NCBI RefSeq assembly: GCF_029227915.1
Contig: NC_079886.1
Location: 14,353,501 to 14,417,500, forward strand
Reading direction: 5' to 3'
Length of the DNA stretch: 64,000 nt
Source: Hydractinia symbiolongicarpus
Taxonomy: Eukaryota > Cnidaria > Hydrozoa > Anthoathecata > Hydractiniidae
Positions 42,648 to 53,036 of this stretch are shown here, one piece after another. Position 1 is the stretch's first letter; the number at the start of each line of letters is the position of its first letter. Under the pieces are notes generated by a model. It ran no database searches. It saw nothing but the letters and a program-made list of their open reading frames with translations, and was not told the DNA's origin. A program made the position numbers and the translations under genes.

Positions 42648-44824
42648 GTATTCAGTCGTTTTCCTGAGCACCACGCAATAAGAACGCTGTTAAGTACGTG
42701 CACAGGCCATTAAAGCCTGTAATGTGTCACTTTACAGCCTAATATGGACTCTAATCGTAAATCACCTGGTTCCACGTGCCCAGACAGGAGGCCATCGGTG
42801 TAGTTCTAGCAGTCTAGTTGGACTACTATGTATTAAGTCGTGTTCCTGCGCACGAGGCACTGAGAACGCTGCTAACTACGTGCACAGGACTCTAAAGCCT
42901 GTGATATGTCCTTTTATGGCCTAATCAGGAGTGTACATGTATGTCACCTGGTTCCGCGAGTCTAGACAAGTGGCCATCGGTGTAGTTCTTTCAATCTTAT
43001 TAGACTACGATGTAATAAGTCGTTTTCCGTATCACCAGGCTGTAAGAACAGTGCTAAGTACGTGCAAAGGCCTTCAAAGCCTGCAATATGGTCTTTTACA
43101 GCATAATAAGGACTCTACACGTAAGTCAAGTAGTTCCACCCGCCCAAACCAGTAGCCATTGGTCTACTTCTTTCAGTGCCATTGGACTACGATGTGTTAA
43201 GTCGTTTTCATGATCGCCAGGCTCTTATGAGCTGCTAACTATGTGGAAAGGCTTTTAAAGCTTGTAATATGGTCTTCTATGGCCTAATCAAGACTTCACA
43301 CGTATATCACCTGGTTCCACGTGGCCAGACAGGTGGCCATCGGTCTAGTTCTTTCGGTCCCATTGGACTACGATGTATTAAGTCGTTTTCCTGACCCCCA
43401 GTCCTTAAAAACACTGCTAAGTAAGTGGGAAGGCCTTCAAAGCCTGTAATATGCACTTTTACAGGATAATAAGGACTCTACACGTAAATCACTTAGTTCC
43501 CCATGCCCAAACAGGTGGTCATCAGTACAGTCTTTTCAATATCAATAGACTACGATGTATTAAGTCGTTCTCCTGAGCAGAAGGCACTAAGAACGCTTCT
43601 AACTACGTGCACAGGCCTTTAAAACCTGTAATGTGGTCTTTTATGGCTTAATCAGGACTGCACACGTATGTCACCTGATTCCACATGTCCAGACAGGTGG
43701 CAATTAGTCTCGTACTTTCAGTCTCAATAGACTTCGATGTCTAAGTCGTTTTCCTGAACACCAGACACTAAGAAAAGTGCTAACTACGTGAACAGAACTT
43801 TAAAGCTTGTAATATGGTCTTTTACGGCCTAATAAGGACTCTACACGTAAATCAACAGGTTTAAGGAACCCGGACAGGTGCCCATCCGTCTAGTTCTTTC
43901 AAACTCATTGGACTACGATGCATTATGATGTTTTCCTAATTACCAGGCTCTAAGCACGCTACTAACTACCTGCACACGTCTTCAAAGCCTGTAGTATGGC
44001 CTTTTACCGCCTAATAAGGGGCTTGCACGTACATCACGTGGTTCCACTTGCCCAGACACGTGGTCATCGGTGTAGTTCTTTCAATCTTATTAGACTACGA
44101 TGTAATAAGTCGTTTTCCTGGGCACCAGGCTCTAAGAACAGTGCTAAGTACGTGCAAAGGCCTTCAAAGCCTCCAATATGGTCTTTTACAGCATAATAAT
44201 GACTCTACACGTAAATGACGTAGTTCCACCCCCCCACACCAGTAGCCATTGGTCTACTTCTTTCAGTGCCAATGGACCACGATGTGTTAAGTCGTTGTCC
44301 TGAACACCAGGCGCTGTGAACGCTGCTAACTACGTGAACAGAACTGTAAGGCCAGTATAGTGGACTTTTTGGATCTAATAAGGAATCTACACCTCAGTCA
44401 CCTCGTTCCACGTGCCAAGACAGGCGGCCATCGGTCTAGTCCTTTCAGAGTCATTGGAATACAATGCTTCAATTCGGCTTCCAAAGCGCAAGGCCCTTGG
44501 GACGCTGCTAAGTATGTGTAAATTTAAATCCTGTAATATGGTCTTTTACAGCCTAATAAGTAACCTACACGTAAATCACCAGTTTCAACGACCCCGGACA
44601 GGTGGTCATCGGTCCCGTTCGTTCGGTCTAGTTGGACTGCGACGTATTAAGTGGTTTGCCTTATCACCACGCACTATGAACGCTGCTAACTGCTTGCACA
44701 GGTCTTTAAATCCTGTAGTATGGTCTTTTACAGACTAATAAGGATCCAACACGTAAGTGACGTAGTTTCACGTGCCCAAAGAGGTTGTCATCAGTACAGT
44801 CTTTCAATATCAATGGAATACGAT
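42648..44824. repeat. 12-mer higher-order repeat, copy 3 (2,177 bp)
   Basis: Third copy of the 2,177-bp unit. It matches copy 2 closely for the first 1.5 kb and then shows more substitutions, for example near 44,198-44,225 and 44,448-44,640. Similarity to the unit ends about 44,848, where the text changes to ordinary divergent monomers. Confidence 0.88.
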
Positions 44825-44848
44825 GTATTCAGTCGTTTTCCTGAGCAC

Positions 44849-47800
44849 TAAGCTCTAAGAAAGCTGCTATGTACATGCACAAGCCCTTAAATCCTGTAAT
44901 ATGTTCTTTCATGGCCTAATCAGGACTCTATACGTATATCATCTTGTTCCACGTGCCCAGACAGGTGACCATCCGTTTCTTTCCTTCAATCTCATTGGAC
45001 TACGATGCATTAATATGTTTCCCTAAGCACCAGGCTCTAAGAACGCTGCTAAGTTTGTGCACAGGCCTGCAAAACCGGTAATTTGTCCCATTACAGTCTA
45101 ACAAGAACTCCACTCGTAAATCACCTGGTTCTACGTGCCCAGACAGGTGGCCATCGGTGCGGTTTTTTCGGTCTCATTTGACTATGATGTATTAAGTGGC
45201 CTTCCTGTGCACGAGGCACTAAGAACGCTGCCAACTACGTGCACATGTCTTCAAAGTCTATACCATAGCCTTTTACAAGGGGCTTACACGTAAATTACGT
45301 GGTTCCGCGTGCCCAAACAGGTGGACATTGCTTTTGTTTTTTCAATCTCAATGGACTACGATATATTAAGTGGTTTTCCTGTGCACGAGGCAGCAAGAGC
45401 GCTGCGAACTAAGGGCACTGGCCTGCAAAACCTGTAATGTGCCCTTTTACGGCCTAATAATTAGTCTACATGTATATCACGTAGTTCCACGTGCCCGAAC
45501 AGGTGGTCATTAGTACAGTCTTTTCAATCTCATTGCACTACGATGTATTATGTCGTTCTCCTGAGCACGAGGCACTATGAAAGCTGCTAACTACGTGCAC
45601 AGGCCTTTAAATCCTGTAATATGGTCTTTCACGGCCTTATGAGGACTCTACACGTAAATGACGTGGTTCCACCTGCCCAGACAGGCGGTCATCTGTCTAG
45701 TCGTTTCAGTGTCATTGGACTACGACGTAATAATTCGTTTTCCTGAGCACCAGGTACTAAGACGCTGGTAACAAAGTGCACAGGCCCTTAAAACCTGTAA
45801 TATATCCTTTCATTGCCCAATCAGGACTCTATCCGTATATCACCTGGTTCCACGTGCCCAGACAGGTAGCCATCGGTCTAGTTATTGCAGTCTCATTGGA
45901 CTCCGATGTGTCAGGTCGTTTTGCTGAGCTCAAGGCTCTTAGGACGCTGCTAACTATGTGTAAAAACTTTTAAAGCCTGTAATATGGTCTTTTACGGCCT
46001 ACACGTAAATCAGCAGGTTCCACCTGCCCAGCCAGGTGGTCATCTGTCTAGTCCTTTCAATCTCATTGGACTACGATGTATTAAGTTTTTTTCCTGAGCA
46101 CCAGGCACTATGAACGCTGCTGACAACAAGCACAGGCCCTTAAAGCCTGTAATATGTTCTGTTATGACCTAATCAGGACTCTATACGTATATCACCTGGT
46201 TCCACGTTTCCAGACAGGTGGCCATCGTTCTAGTTATTGCAGTCTCATTGCACTACGATGTATGAGGCCGTTCTGCTGAATTCAAGGTTCTTAGGACGCT
46301 GCTAACTATGTGCAAAGACTTTTAAAGCCTTTAATATGGTCTTTTACGGCCTACGCGTAAATTACCAGGTCCCACGAGGCTAGACAGGTGGCCATCGGTC
46401 TATTTCTTTACGTCCAATTGGACTACGATGTATTAAGTCGTTTTCCTGAGCACCAGACGCTATGAACGCTGCGAACTAAGGGCACAGGCCTGCAGAACCT
46501 GTAATGTGCCCTTTTACGGCCTAATAAGTAGTCTACATGTATATCACGTAGTTCCACGTGCCCAAACAGGTGGTCATTAGTATAGTCTTTTCAATCTCAT
46601 TGCATTACGATGTATTATGTCGTTCTCCTGAGCACCAGGCACTAAGACCGCTACTAACTGCGTGCACAGGCCTTTAAAGCCTGTATTATGCCCCTTTACA
46701 GCCTAGTAAGGACTCTACACGTACATCGCCAGGTTCCACGAAGCCGGACAGGTGGCCATCGGTCTAGTTCCTTTAATCTCATTGGACTACGATGTATTAC
46801 GTCGTTTTCCTGAGCACCAGGCACTACGAAAGCTGCTAACTACGTGCACAGTCCTTTAAAGACTGCAATATGTCCTTTTATGGGCTAATCAGGACTCTAC
46901 ACGTATATTACCTGGTTCCACGTGCCCAGACAGGTGGCTATTGGTCTAGTTCTTTTAATCTCATTGGACTACCATGTATTAAGTCGTTTTCCGGAGCACC
47001 AGGCACTAAGAACGCTGCTAACTACGTGTACAGGCCTTTAAAGACTGCAATATGTCCTTTTATGGCCTAATCAGGACTCTACCCGTATAATACCTGGTTC
47101 CACGTGCCCAGACAGGTGGACATCGGTCTAGTTATTGTAGTCTCATTGCACTACAAGGTATCAGGTCGTTTACCTGAGTGCAATGCCCTTAGGATGACGC
47201 TAACTATGTGTAAAGACTTTTAAAGCCTGTAATATGGTCTTTTCCAGCCTACACGTAAATCACTAGGTTCCTCGAGGCTAGACAGATGGCCATCGTTCTA
47301 GTTCTTTAAGTCTAATTGAACTACGATGTATTAAGTCGTTTTCCTTAGCATAAGGCACTATGAACGCTGCTAACAACATGCACCGGCCCTTAAAGCCTGT
47401 AATATATTCTTTTATGGCCTAATCAGGACTCTATACGTATATCACGTGGTTCCACGTTCCCAGACAGGTGGCCATTGGTCTAGTTCTTTCAATCTCATTG
47501 AACTACGATGCATTAAGATGTTTTCCTAAGCACCACGTTATAAGAACGCTGCTAAGTACGTGCGCAGGCCTTCACAGTCTGTAATATGTCCCTTTAGAGC
47601 CTAGTAAGGACTCTACACGTATACCACCTGGTTCCACGTGCCTAGACAGGTGACCAACCGTCTCGTTCTTTTAATCCCATTGGACTACAATGCATTAAGA
47701 TGTTTTCCTGAGCACAAGGCTCTAAGAACGCTGCTAACTACGTGCACACGTCTTCAAAATCTATAACATGGCCTTTTGCCGCCTAATAACGGGTTTACAC

Positions 47801-48350
47801 GTAAATCACGTGGTTCCACGTGCCCAGACAGGTGGTCATCGATCTAGTTCTTTCCGTCACATTGAACTACGATGAATTAAGTCGTTCCCTTGAGCACCAG
47901 GCTCTAAGAACGGTGCTAAGTACTTGCAAAGGCTTTCACAGCCTGTAATATGGCCTTTTACAGACTAATAAGGACTCTACATGTATATCACGTAGTTCCA
48001 CGTGCCGAAACAGGCGGTCATCAGTACAGTCTTTTCAATCTCAATGGAATACAATGTATTTAGTCGTTCTCCTGAGCTCCAGGCACTATGAACGGTGCTA
48101 ACTACGTGCACAACCCTTCAAAGCCTGTAATATGGCCTTTTAATGGCTAATAAGGAGTCTAAACGTAAATCACGTGGTTCCACGTGCTCAAACAGCTAGA
48201 CATTAGTATGGTACTTTCAGTCTCAATAGACTACGATGTATGAACTTTAAGGCCTGTGGCCGTTTAGGGCCTAATAAAGACCCTACACGTATATCACTTG
48301 GTTCCACGTGGCCAGACAGGTGGCCATCGGTCTAGTTCTTTCAGTCTCAT
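44849..48350. repeat. Divergent satellite edge without higher-order repeats
   Basis: About 19 monomers are present with more substitutions, small indels and shortened units, such as the collapsed monomer at 48,236-48,265. I see no long-range duplication. The last monomer stops 16 bases after its CTAG, at tcagtctcat (48,350), and polymerase-derived sequence follows directly. This is the usual look of an old array margin. Confidence 0.8.
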
Positions 48351-51122
48351 ACTTGTCTTTGTTGGTAACCAGTTGAATGTTACAGTTGTTTGGGATATTT
48401 CCCATCTTCTTTCCAAACACCGAGACGTTCATGAGCTTGTAGAAGTCCATCTCAAAGTCATATTTTGCAGCAGTCCTCAACCCTGTGTTGTGATCTATGT
48501 ATCCCTTAAGCCATGGCTATTGATTAAATTGAATAACCCTATGTACTTTCTTCAGTTCAAGCACATGCTTTATGGCCTCGTGGAGGGCTCTATTATTTAC
48601 CACGTACCCACGCTTGTTTTTTAAATTCGTTACCAATTTTTCGACTTTGCTGTTCGTCATACGTTCAGGTAGAAATGGTAACTCATTATGTGTGTCATCT
48701 TTCCTTCAAGGTGTCATGCAACCTTTCGGGATAGTCTATATGAACCTCCAAAATGTACTCATGTCTATTGTCCCTAACGAGCTTCGCGATTCGCTTTTCA
48801 GTAAATTCCTCAACGTTGGAGCTCCATTTCAAGTCATCCGTGGGTAGGTCTTGACGCATGGCCCATCCGTACAGGTTATTAGCATATAGGTACTGCAGGT
48901 AGGAGGATTCGTCATCCGGGTTATACTGATCTCCAATATACTTGTTGTTTGCCTTGGCATACCTGTGTACCGCCTGGGTTATACATCCACGGATACCTTT
49001 TTCAAACATCAGGAGCATGTCAGGGTCTGTGAGGAGCTCGAGGTTGATTCCAGTAAATTTGAGTGCCGCCTTCCATGCCAGACCGGGTGCTGAGTAAAAG
49101 TGAGCAGGATCAAGCTTGTAGTTTGTCAAGCATACGTCTCGAAACGTTTTAAAAACTTCGGCTAATAGCAGGACGTCTGTGGCGAGGTACACATCGTGAT
49201 AGTCGCCCATAGTAACCTTATCACCCTCTGGGGTGATGCAATTCCATACCTTTTTCGCATAGACATAATCCTCATCACTTATCCCGCTCATATTCAGCTT
49301 GCTGTGGAATGCATCCTTCTCAGATCGTTGCCATCCATCCATGCCATCCATCCATGTACTCGTAAGGGTATACGCCCTTCCTGCGCATGAGTTGAAACGT
49401 GTAATCCTCATTGAACCACCTAATTTTAACACCTCTGTCAGTTCTAGAATTGGTTGTTGCGGGAATGTCTTGTATAACCGCCTCACCTTATCTTCCAGAT
49501 GGTTTCCGAACCGTATGACGCAATCCTTACCACGATACACTGTTAGTGGGTCTGGTACATTTCCATATGCAAATGTGCTATATGTACACCATCTAGATGG
49601 TACATGTTTGTTCAGCGTTTTCATCTTCATACCCCTGGCATCCTCCACTGGTCCGCATATATAGCAAAAGGTACCTTGAATTGTTGATGGCCATCCTTAT
49701 ATTTTAACCATTTTTCGGATTCTTTTGGCATCGCAATTTTAACCGCCTCGTGATCCTTGCAGTAGCCATAATGCTGGTCCCTTGATTCAACTGTGTTAAA
49801 GGCCTGTAGGCAGTTTAGGCAGAAATACATTGATTTTGTGTTCTTTGAGGTCCTACTACCTAATAGTCGCGATAGGCTCTTGACAGCTGTGTAGTGGGTC
49901 TTTTTACAATCAGTGATAAGCAGCAGGTTCACCCGCTTGCTACGCTTAATGCTGTGCCCAGATCGTCGCAGGATGTTGATCTTCTTTCCCATTACGTACA
50001 GGACGTTTACCGCGATGTCCGTGTTATTCTTCTCAAACTTAGATATGCTTTCGATAGTTGTTGGAAATTCTATACCCTCCCGATTGTAGAGGGGAATATA
50101 GCGATGCATTTGTGATATTCGATTTGGATTTTTTCCAATTTCTTCATGATGTAATGATGCTATGACTGCATACTTGAAACATTTCTCGTCCTCATTCACT
50201 GGTTGATGATGTCCTTCTTTGAGGCTATCCATTTAGGTAGTTTTATATATGAGGAACCCCTTGTTAGTCGCAGTTTATGAAAGTCTACATCAAGGTGTAG
50301 AATTCGACTAATCGTGAATCCACTCTGGAGTAGTGCTGGATGTTCCACGTGTGTCTTGATATCAGCAAACATCCTTTCCAACACGTCGCCTGCGTCTATA
50401 CCCCGGAAAATTTGCTGTTAAAGGCTTTCTTCACCTCAATGTACTCGTCGTTGGCCTCCTCTGATTTTGGTACTATTTTCTTCTTCCACATGATCCATAG
50501 GGTCATCTGTGTGCGGATCCTATTTCCCCCACCTGGTTCCCAATCAAGGTTTTCACGTTGGGTCGCACCATCCCTATATACCCGTCGACGTGGGATCCTC
50601 CTATACCAGGAATGCGAAAACTTTTAAATGTTTTGTGCAGTGCACGCTTATGTTCCTGGGGCGTAAAATCTTGTTCCGGCTGATCATATTGATTTTGAAT
50701 ATCTTCTAGGTAGTCTTCTTCAGCCTCTTTTTCCACTTCATAATGAAGAGTAGGTTTCGCGATGATGTTAGTGGCACTATCATAGAAATTCATCACCTAG
50801 CGCTTGAATGCTGCATAGGTTCTCTTCACTCCCTCTTTTATAGGCTTTGGAACACCATCCACTAACCAGTTGTACCATCCATGCATCTTGGTTTTCACGA
50901 TAGATTTTTTGACATTTCTTGTCTCTCGAAAACATCCATAGCCTCCGGTGTTGGTAGTATAGTCATGGGCCTGACCAGTTTTCGTTGTCCAGCCTTTCTG
51001 GGGGCTCTCTGTGGTACATCCTCCAATAGAGCAACCAATTCGACCTTACGTAGCCCGTAATAACCAGACAGCCCACGGCTTTTCGCAATATCACGTAATT
51101 GTTTTACAGTTTGTGTGTTCAT
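48351..51122 (-). pseudogene. Family-B (protein-primed) DNA polymerase, Polinton/Maverick-like, broken
   Basis: Minus-strand relic of a DNA_pol_B_2-type replication protein from a self-synthesising mobile element. It starts at 51,122 with a small SAP/Rho-N-like helical segment (VKQLRDIAKSRGLSGYYGLRK). Downstream pieces carry PEQDFTPQEHKRAL (about 50,660), LTRGSSYIKLPKW (about 50,240), a C2-type YFCLNCLQAF segment (about 49,830), YMDGW, a TDVLLLAEVF Exo-III-like motif (about 49,170), NNLYGWAM (about 48,870) and DFYKLMNVSVFGK (about 48,430). Breaks: frameshifts near 50,905-50,910, 50,526-50,530, 50,401-50,404, about 50,200, about 49,650 and about 48,695; stops at 50,797-50,799 and 48,517-48,519; a 13-bp duplication at 49,331-49,356; and a large internal loss near 49,415 that removes most of the exonuclease region. 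The 3' end is cut by satellite at 48,350. Clearly non-functional. The exact element class is uncertain because no capsid, integrase or terminal repeat is visible. Confidence 0.85.
49331..49356. repeat. 13-bp tandem microduplication inside polymerase relic
   Basis: CCATCCATCCATG occurs twice in direct tandem, 49,331-49,343 and 49,344-49,356. With a single copy the surrounding reading frame would be continuous across the YMDGW motif; the extra copy shifts the frame. Confidence 0.9.
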
Positions 51123-51600
51123 CTTTATTGTATGAATTTACTCATTTTAGTATAATTTTTGATATGCATGACTAAACACAGCATCATAAGAATTTGTTGG
51201 GTTTGACCGTGGGTATGCGCGTGCGTGCGCAGTAAGAACTTGTGAGGATGCGCGTGCGCGTGTGCGCGTGTGCGCGTGTGCACCTATGCGCCTGTGCGCC
51301 TGTGCCAGAACTATTTTTACTCATTGTTGTATGATTTGATATGCATGACTACGCAGGGTACATCATAAGGTACTCCCACGCATGGATAAGCACCGCATGG
51401 TAAGGACTTTACCTTGATGTACATGACTAAGCACAGCATCATAGGGACTTGTGTTTGATGATCAGTGGATTTGTTGTGTTTGACTGTGGGTATGCGCGTG
51501 TGTGCGCAGTAAGAACTGCAATCGTGCTCCTTTCCCGAATACTTCCTTGGTAAAGAGAAATTTGCCGTCTTCTTTACTGCTCTCAGCCACAACCTGGTGT
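51123..51600. repeat. Direct repeats around a GC/GT alternating tract
   Basis: A segment with GTGGGTATGCGCGTG and GTGCGCAGTAAGAACT occurs at about 51,202-51,240 and again at about 51,478-51,516. Variants of ATGCATGACTAAACACAGCATCATA occur near 51,166, 51,339 and 51,421. Together they form an irregular repeat of roughly 175-275 bp. Between the copies is a run of alternating purine and pyrimidine. No gene is recognised here. Confidence 0.7.
51248..51283. other. Z-DNA-prone alternating purine-pyrimidine tract
   Basis: 36 consecutive bases alternate purine and pyrimidine, made of GC and GT steps (ATGCGCGTGCGCGTGTGC and onward). Tracts of this kind are known to adopt left-handed DNA under negative supercoiling. 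The sequence supports the potential only; no function is shown. Confidence 0.75.
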
Positions 51601-52841
51601 TATGCCGGGGGTACTGCCGTCAATGCCGTCAAAACAAAAAAAAACGAGAAAGCAAACACCTTTTGGAAATTTGGTGATGTACTCTAACTTGCCAAAATAT
51701 TTTGTAGATGTTAAAGTACGTATAACTTCGAACGCGTTTTTAGTCTTTTTAGAGATGTTGCGCTTCTTTGCCATGAAGTATTTTTGCTTGTTACGTACTC
51801 TGGGAAGACAAAAAGTTTTTTACACATGGAACTCTACAGGATAATACATTTTTTTGGTTGGTTATGTAAGCTTTCTTGTTGACACATCCCAGCGTGGTCA
51901 CTAAGAAGTCTCTTTTCTCTCTTTGAGTGATGCTTTTCTTTTCAGACAACATTTTTATCTTTGCACTGATGACATTGGTATTTTCTATCACCAAGATATA
52001 TATATGGTCTACACAACCTCGTCCCCAGGGCATTTGGTATCTTTTCTGACCCCGGGACGGCGATACGAACATGGCCCTAGAGGAGGCTGGTTTGATATGA
52101 AGCTTGATTGGCGCAAATACGTCACATAATTATTGCGTTATGCAAAACATTTTGACGAAGCGGCGAGTCTGTGACGAATAGGAGGAAGCTGTTCGTATTA
52201 AAATGGCGGTGGAGCTGTATCAGTATCATGTTTTTTCAAAGGGAAAAATTTAATTAAAGGCATTACTAAGAAATGAGAGTATAAAATAAGACATCATAAA
52301 GTAATACTGCTTACATAAAAATTTTTCAATAGCTGGGAAAGTTTAATAAAACTAGAAAAGTAGCTAGCTAGCACTCTATGAAGATACGAACAAAAGAAAG
52401 AAACTTAACTTGTTTCCAACTGGCCAGGTTTAATTTGCAGCTTTATGCAAAGAAAGACGTTACATAAAATTACTAGCTGAGAGACCTAGTGCCGCCCATG
52501 TCCAAATTAATTCTTAAGTTTTAAATTATATCAGGTTGTTATTGGTAGGCATGTTTTACTACTTTATGCTTTGGCTGCCATAAAAAATATAAAAAACCAG
52601 TAGGTTAACCGTCGGAGCCATTTTATCATTGACTGCACATTTACCCGGCCTAATTCAAGAAAATTCAAAGCGCAATAACTCATTCATAGTTTTACTTGAA
52701 TGCTGCATATGACGGTTGTATTCTTCGCTTCAAGTCTTCATAACATCCAAGTAGACTTACTACTATGTAGGGAGGCATGATGAGTAAGTTTTGTGTTTTC
52801 GACGGTCAAACCCTTATTAAAAAACGCTCCCTCAATACCCC

Positions 52842-52855
52842 CTGTGACGTCACAG
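52842..52855. promoter_or_regulatory. Palindromic CRE-like site
   Basis: CTGTGACGTCACAG is a perfect 14-bp palindrome containing the full cAMP-response core TGACGTCA (52,845-52,852), the consensus for CREB/ATF bZIP proteins. No promoter or gene start can be tied to it, so its activity is unknown. Confidence 0.35.
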
Positions 52856-52963
52856 ATTTCATCATGCCTCAAATGAGTAAAACAAGTCACGTGATCTTTT
52901 TTCGATGCATGCGCAAAACCTTCAAAGAGCGATAGCCTTCGGTCTGGCAAAATCCCACGGTTT

Positions 52964-52993
52964 TTTGAGTAGTGGGGGAATTCCCTACTCAAA
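52964..52993. other. Inverted repeat enclosing a kappaB-like palindrome
   Basis: Arms TTTGAGTAG (52,964-52,972) and CTACTCAAA (52,985-52,993) are perfectly complementary. The interval contains GGGAATTCCC (52,976-52,985), a symmetric match to the NF-kappaB (Rel) consensus that shares one base with the right arm. It could be a hairpin, a binding site or chance. Confidence 0.4.
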
Positions 52994-53036
52994 GTTCTGT
53001 CCACTTCAGAAAAAATCCGAAAGCTAATAAAGAGAA

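Larger units (their letters stand above)
1..48350. repeat. Satellite array, about 182-bp monomer, head to tail
   Basis: The sequence repeats with a period of 180-182 bp; landmarks such as AAGTCGTTTTCCTGAGCACC recur at 1, 363 and 545. A full monomer is 182 bp. Ordered landmarks are TCATTGGACTACGATGTATT, the AAGTCGTTTTCC block, GAACGCTGCTAAGTACGTGC, GCCTTTAAAGCCT, AATATG plus TCCTTTTATGGCC or GTCTTTTACGGCC, GGACTCTA, then an arm pair CCACCTG/CAGGTGG and GGTCTAG. All copies run in the same direction. About 265 monomers are present, and the array continues past the left edge. Sequence between copies varies from near-identical to clearly diverged. No real gene is seen inside; every open frame is a by-product of the repeat. 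A tandem satellite of this size and layout would fit a centromeric, pericentromeric or other heterochromatic block, but nothing here shows which. Confidence 0.97.
51601..53036. other. Non-coding stretch with unassigned short open frames
   Basis: No gene is recognised. The minus strand has two open stretches, 51,583-51,774 (63 codons, rich in Lys) and 51,791-52,072 (93 codons), without motifs I can name. Text near 52,015-52,090 (cctcgtccccagggcatttgg, then ccccgggacgg) looks like a dispersed repeat rather than a gene. A YY1-like AAAATGGCGG lies at about 52,199. The stretch also holds a CRE palindrome at 52,842-52,855 and a hairpin at 52,964-52,993. Confidence 0.45.

Noticed and set aside
1653-47070. 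Dozens of 60-108-codon open frames inside the satellite, on both strands
   Set aside because: They repeat with the monomer, end at the same GGCCTAA in the next copy, and change frame each 182 bp. No known protein motif. Treated as by-products of the repeat.
1-48350. CRISPR-like array
   Set aside because: The repeats are contiguous 182-bp monomers without unique spacers, and the genome is eukaryotic in character.
1-48350. CENP-B box in the monomer
   Set aside because: No match to the TTCG-4 nt-A-2 nt-CGGG pattern is visible in the consensus; AAGTCGTTTTCC only shares a few bases.
48298-48847. Plus-strand open frames of 108 and 91 codons
   Set aside because: They are antisense to the polymerase relic, and the first begins inside the satellite.
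49299-49664. 121-codon plus-strand open frame
   Set aside because: Antisense shadow of the polymerase relic.
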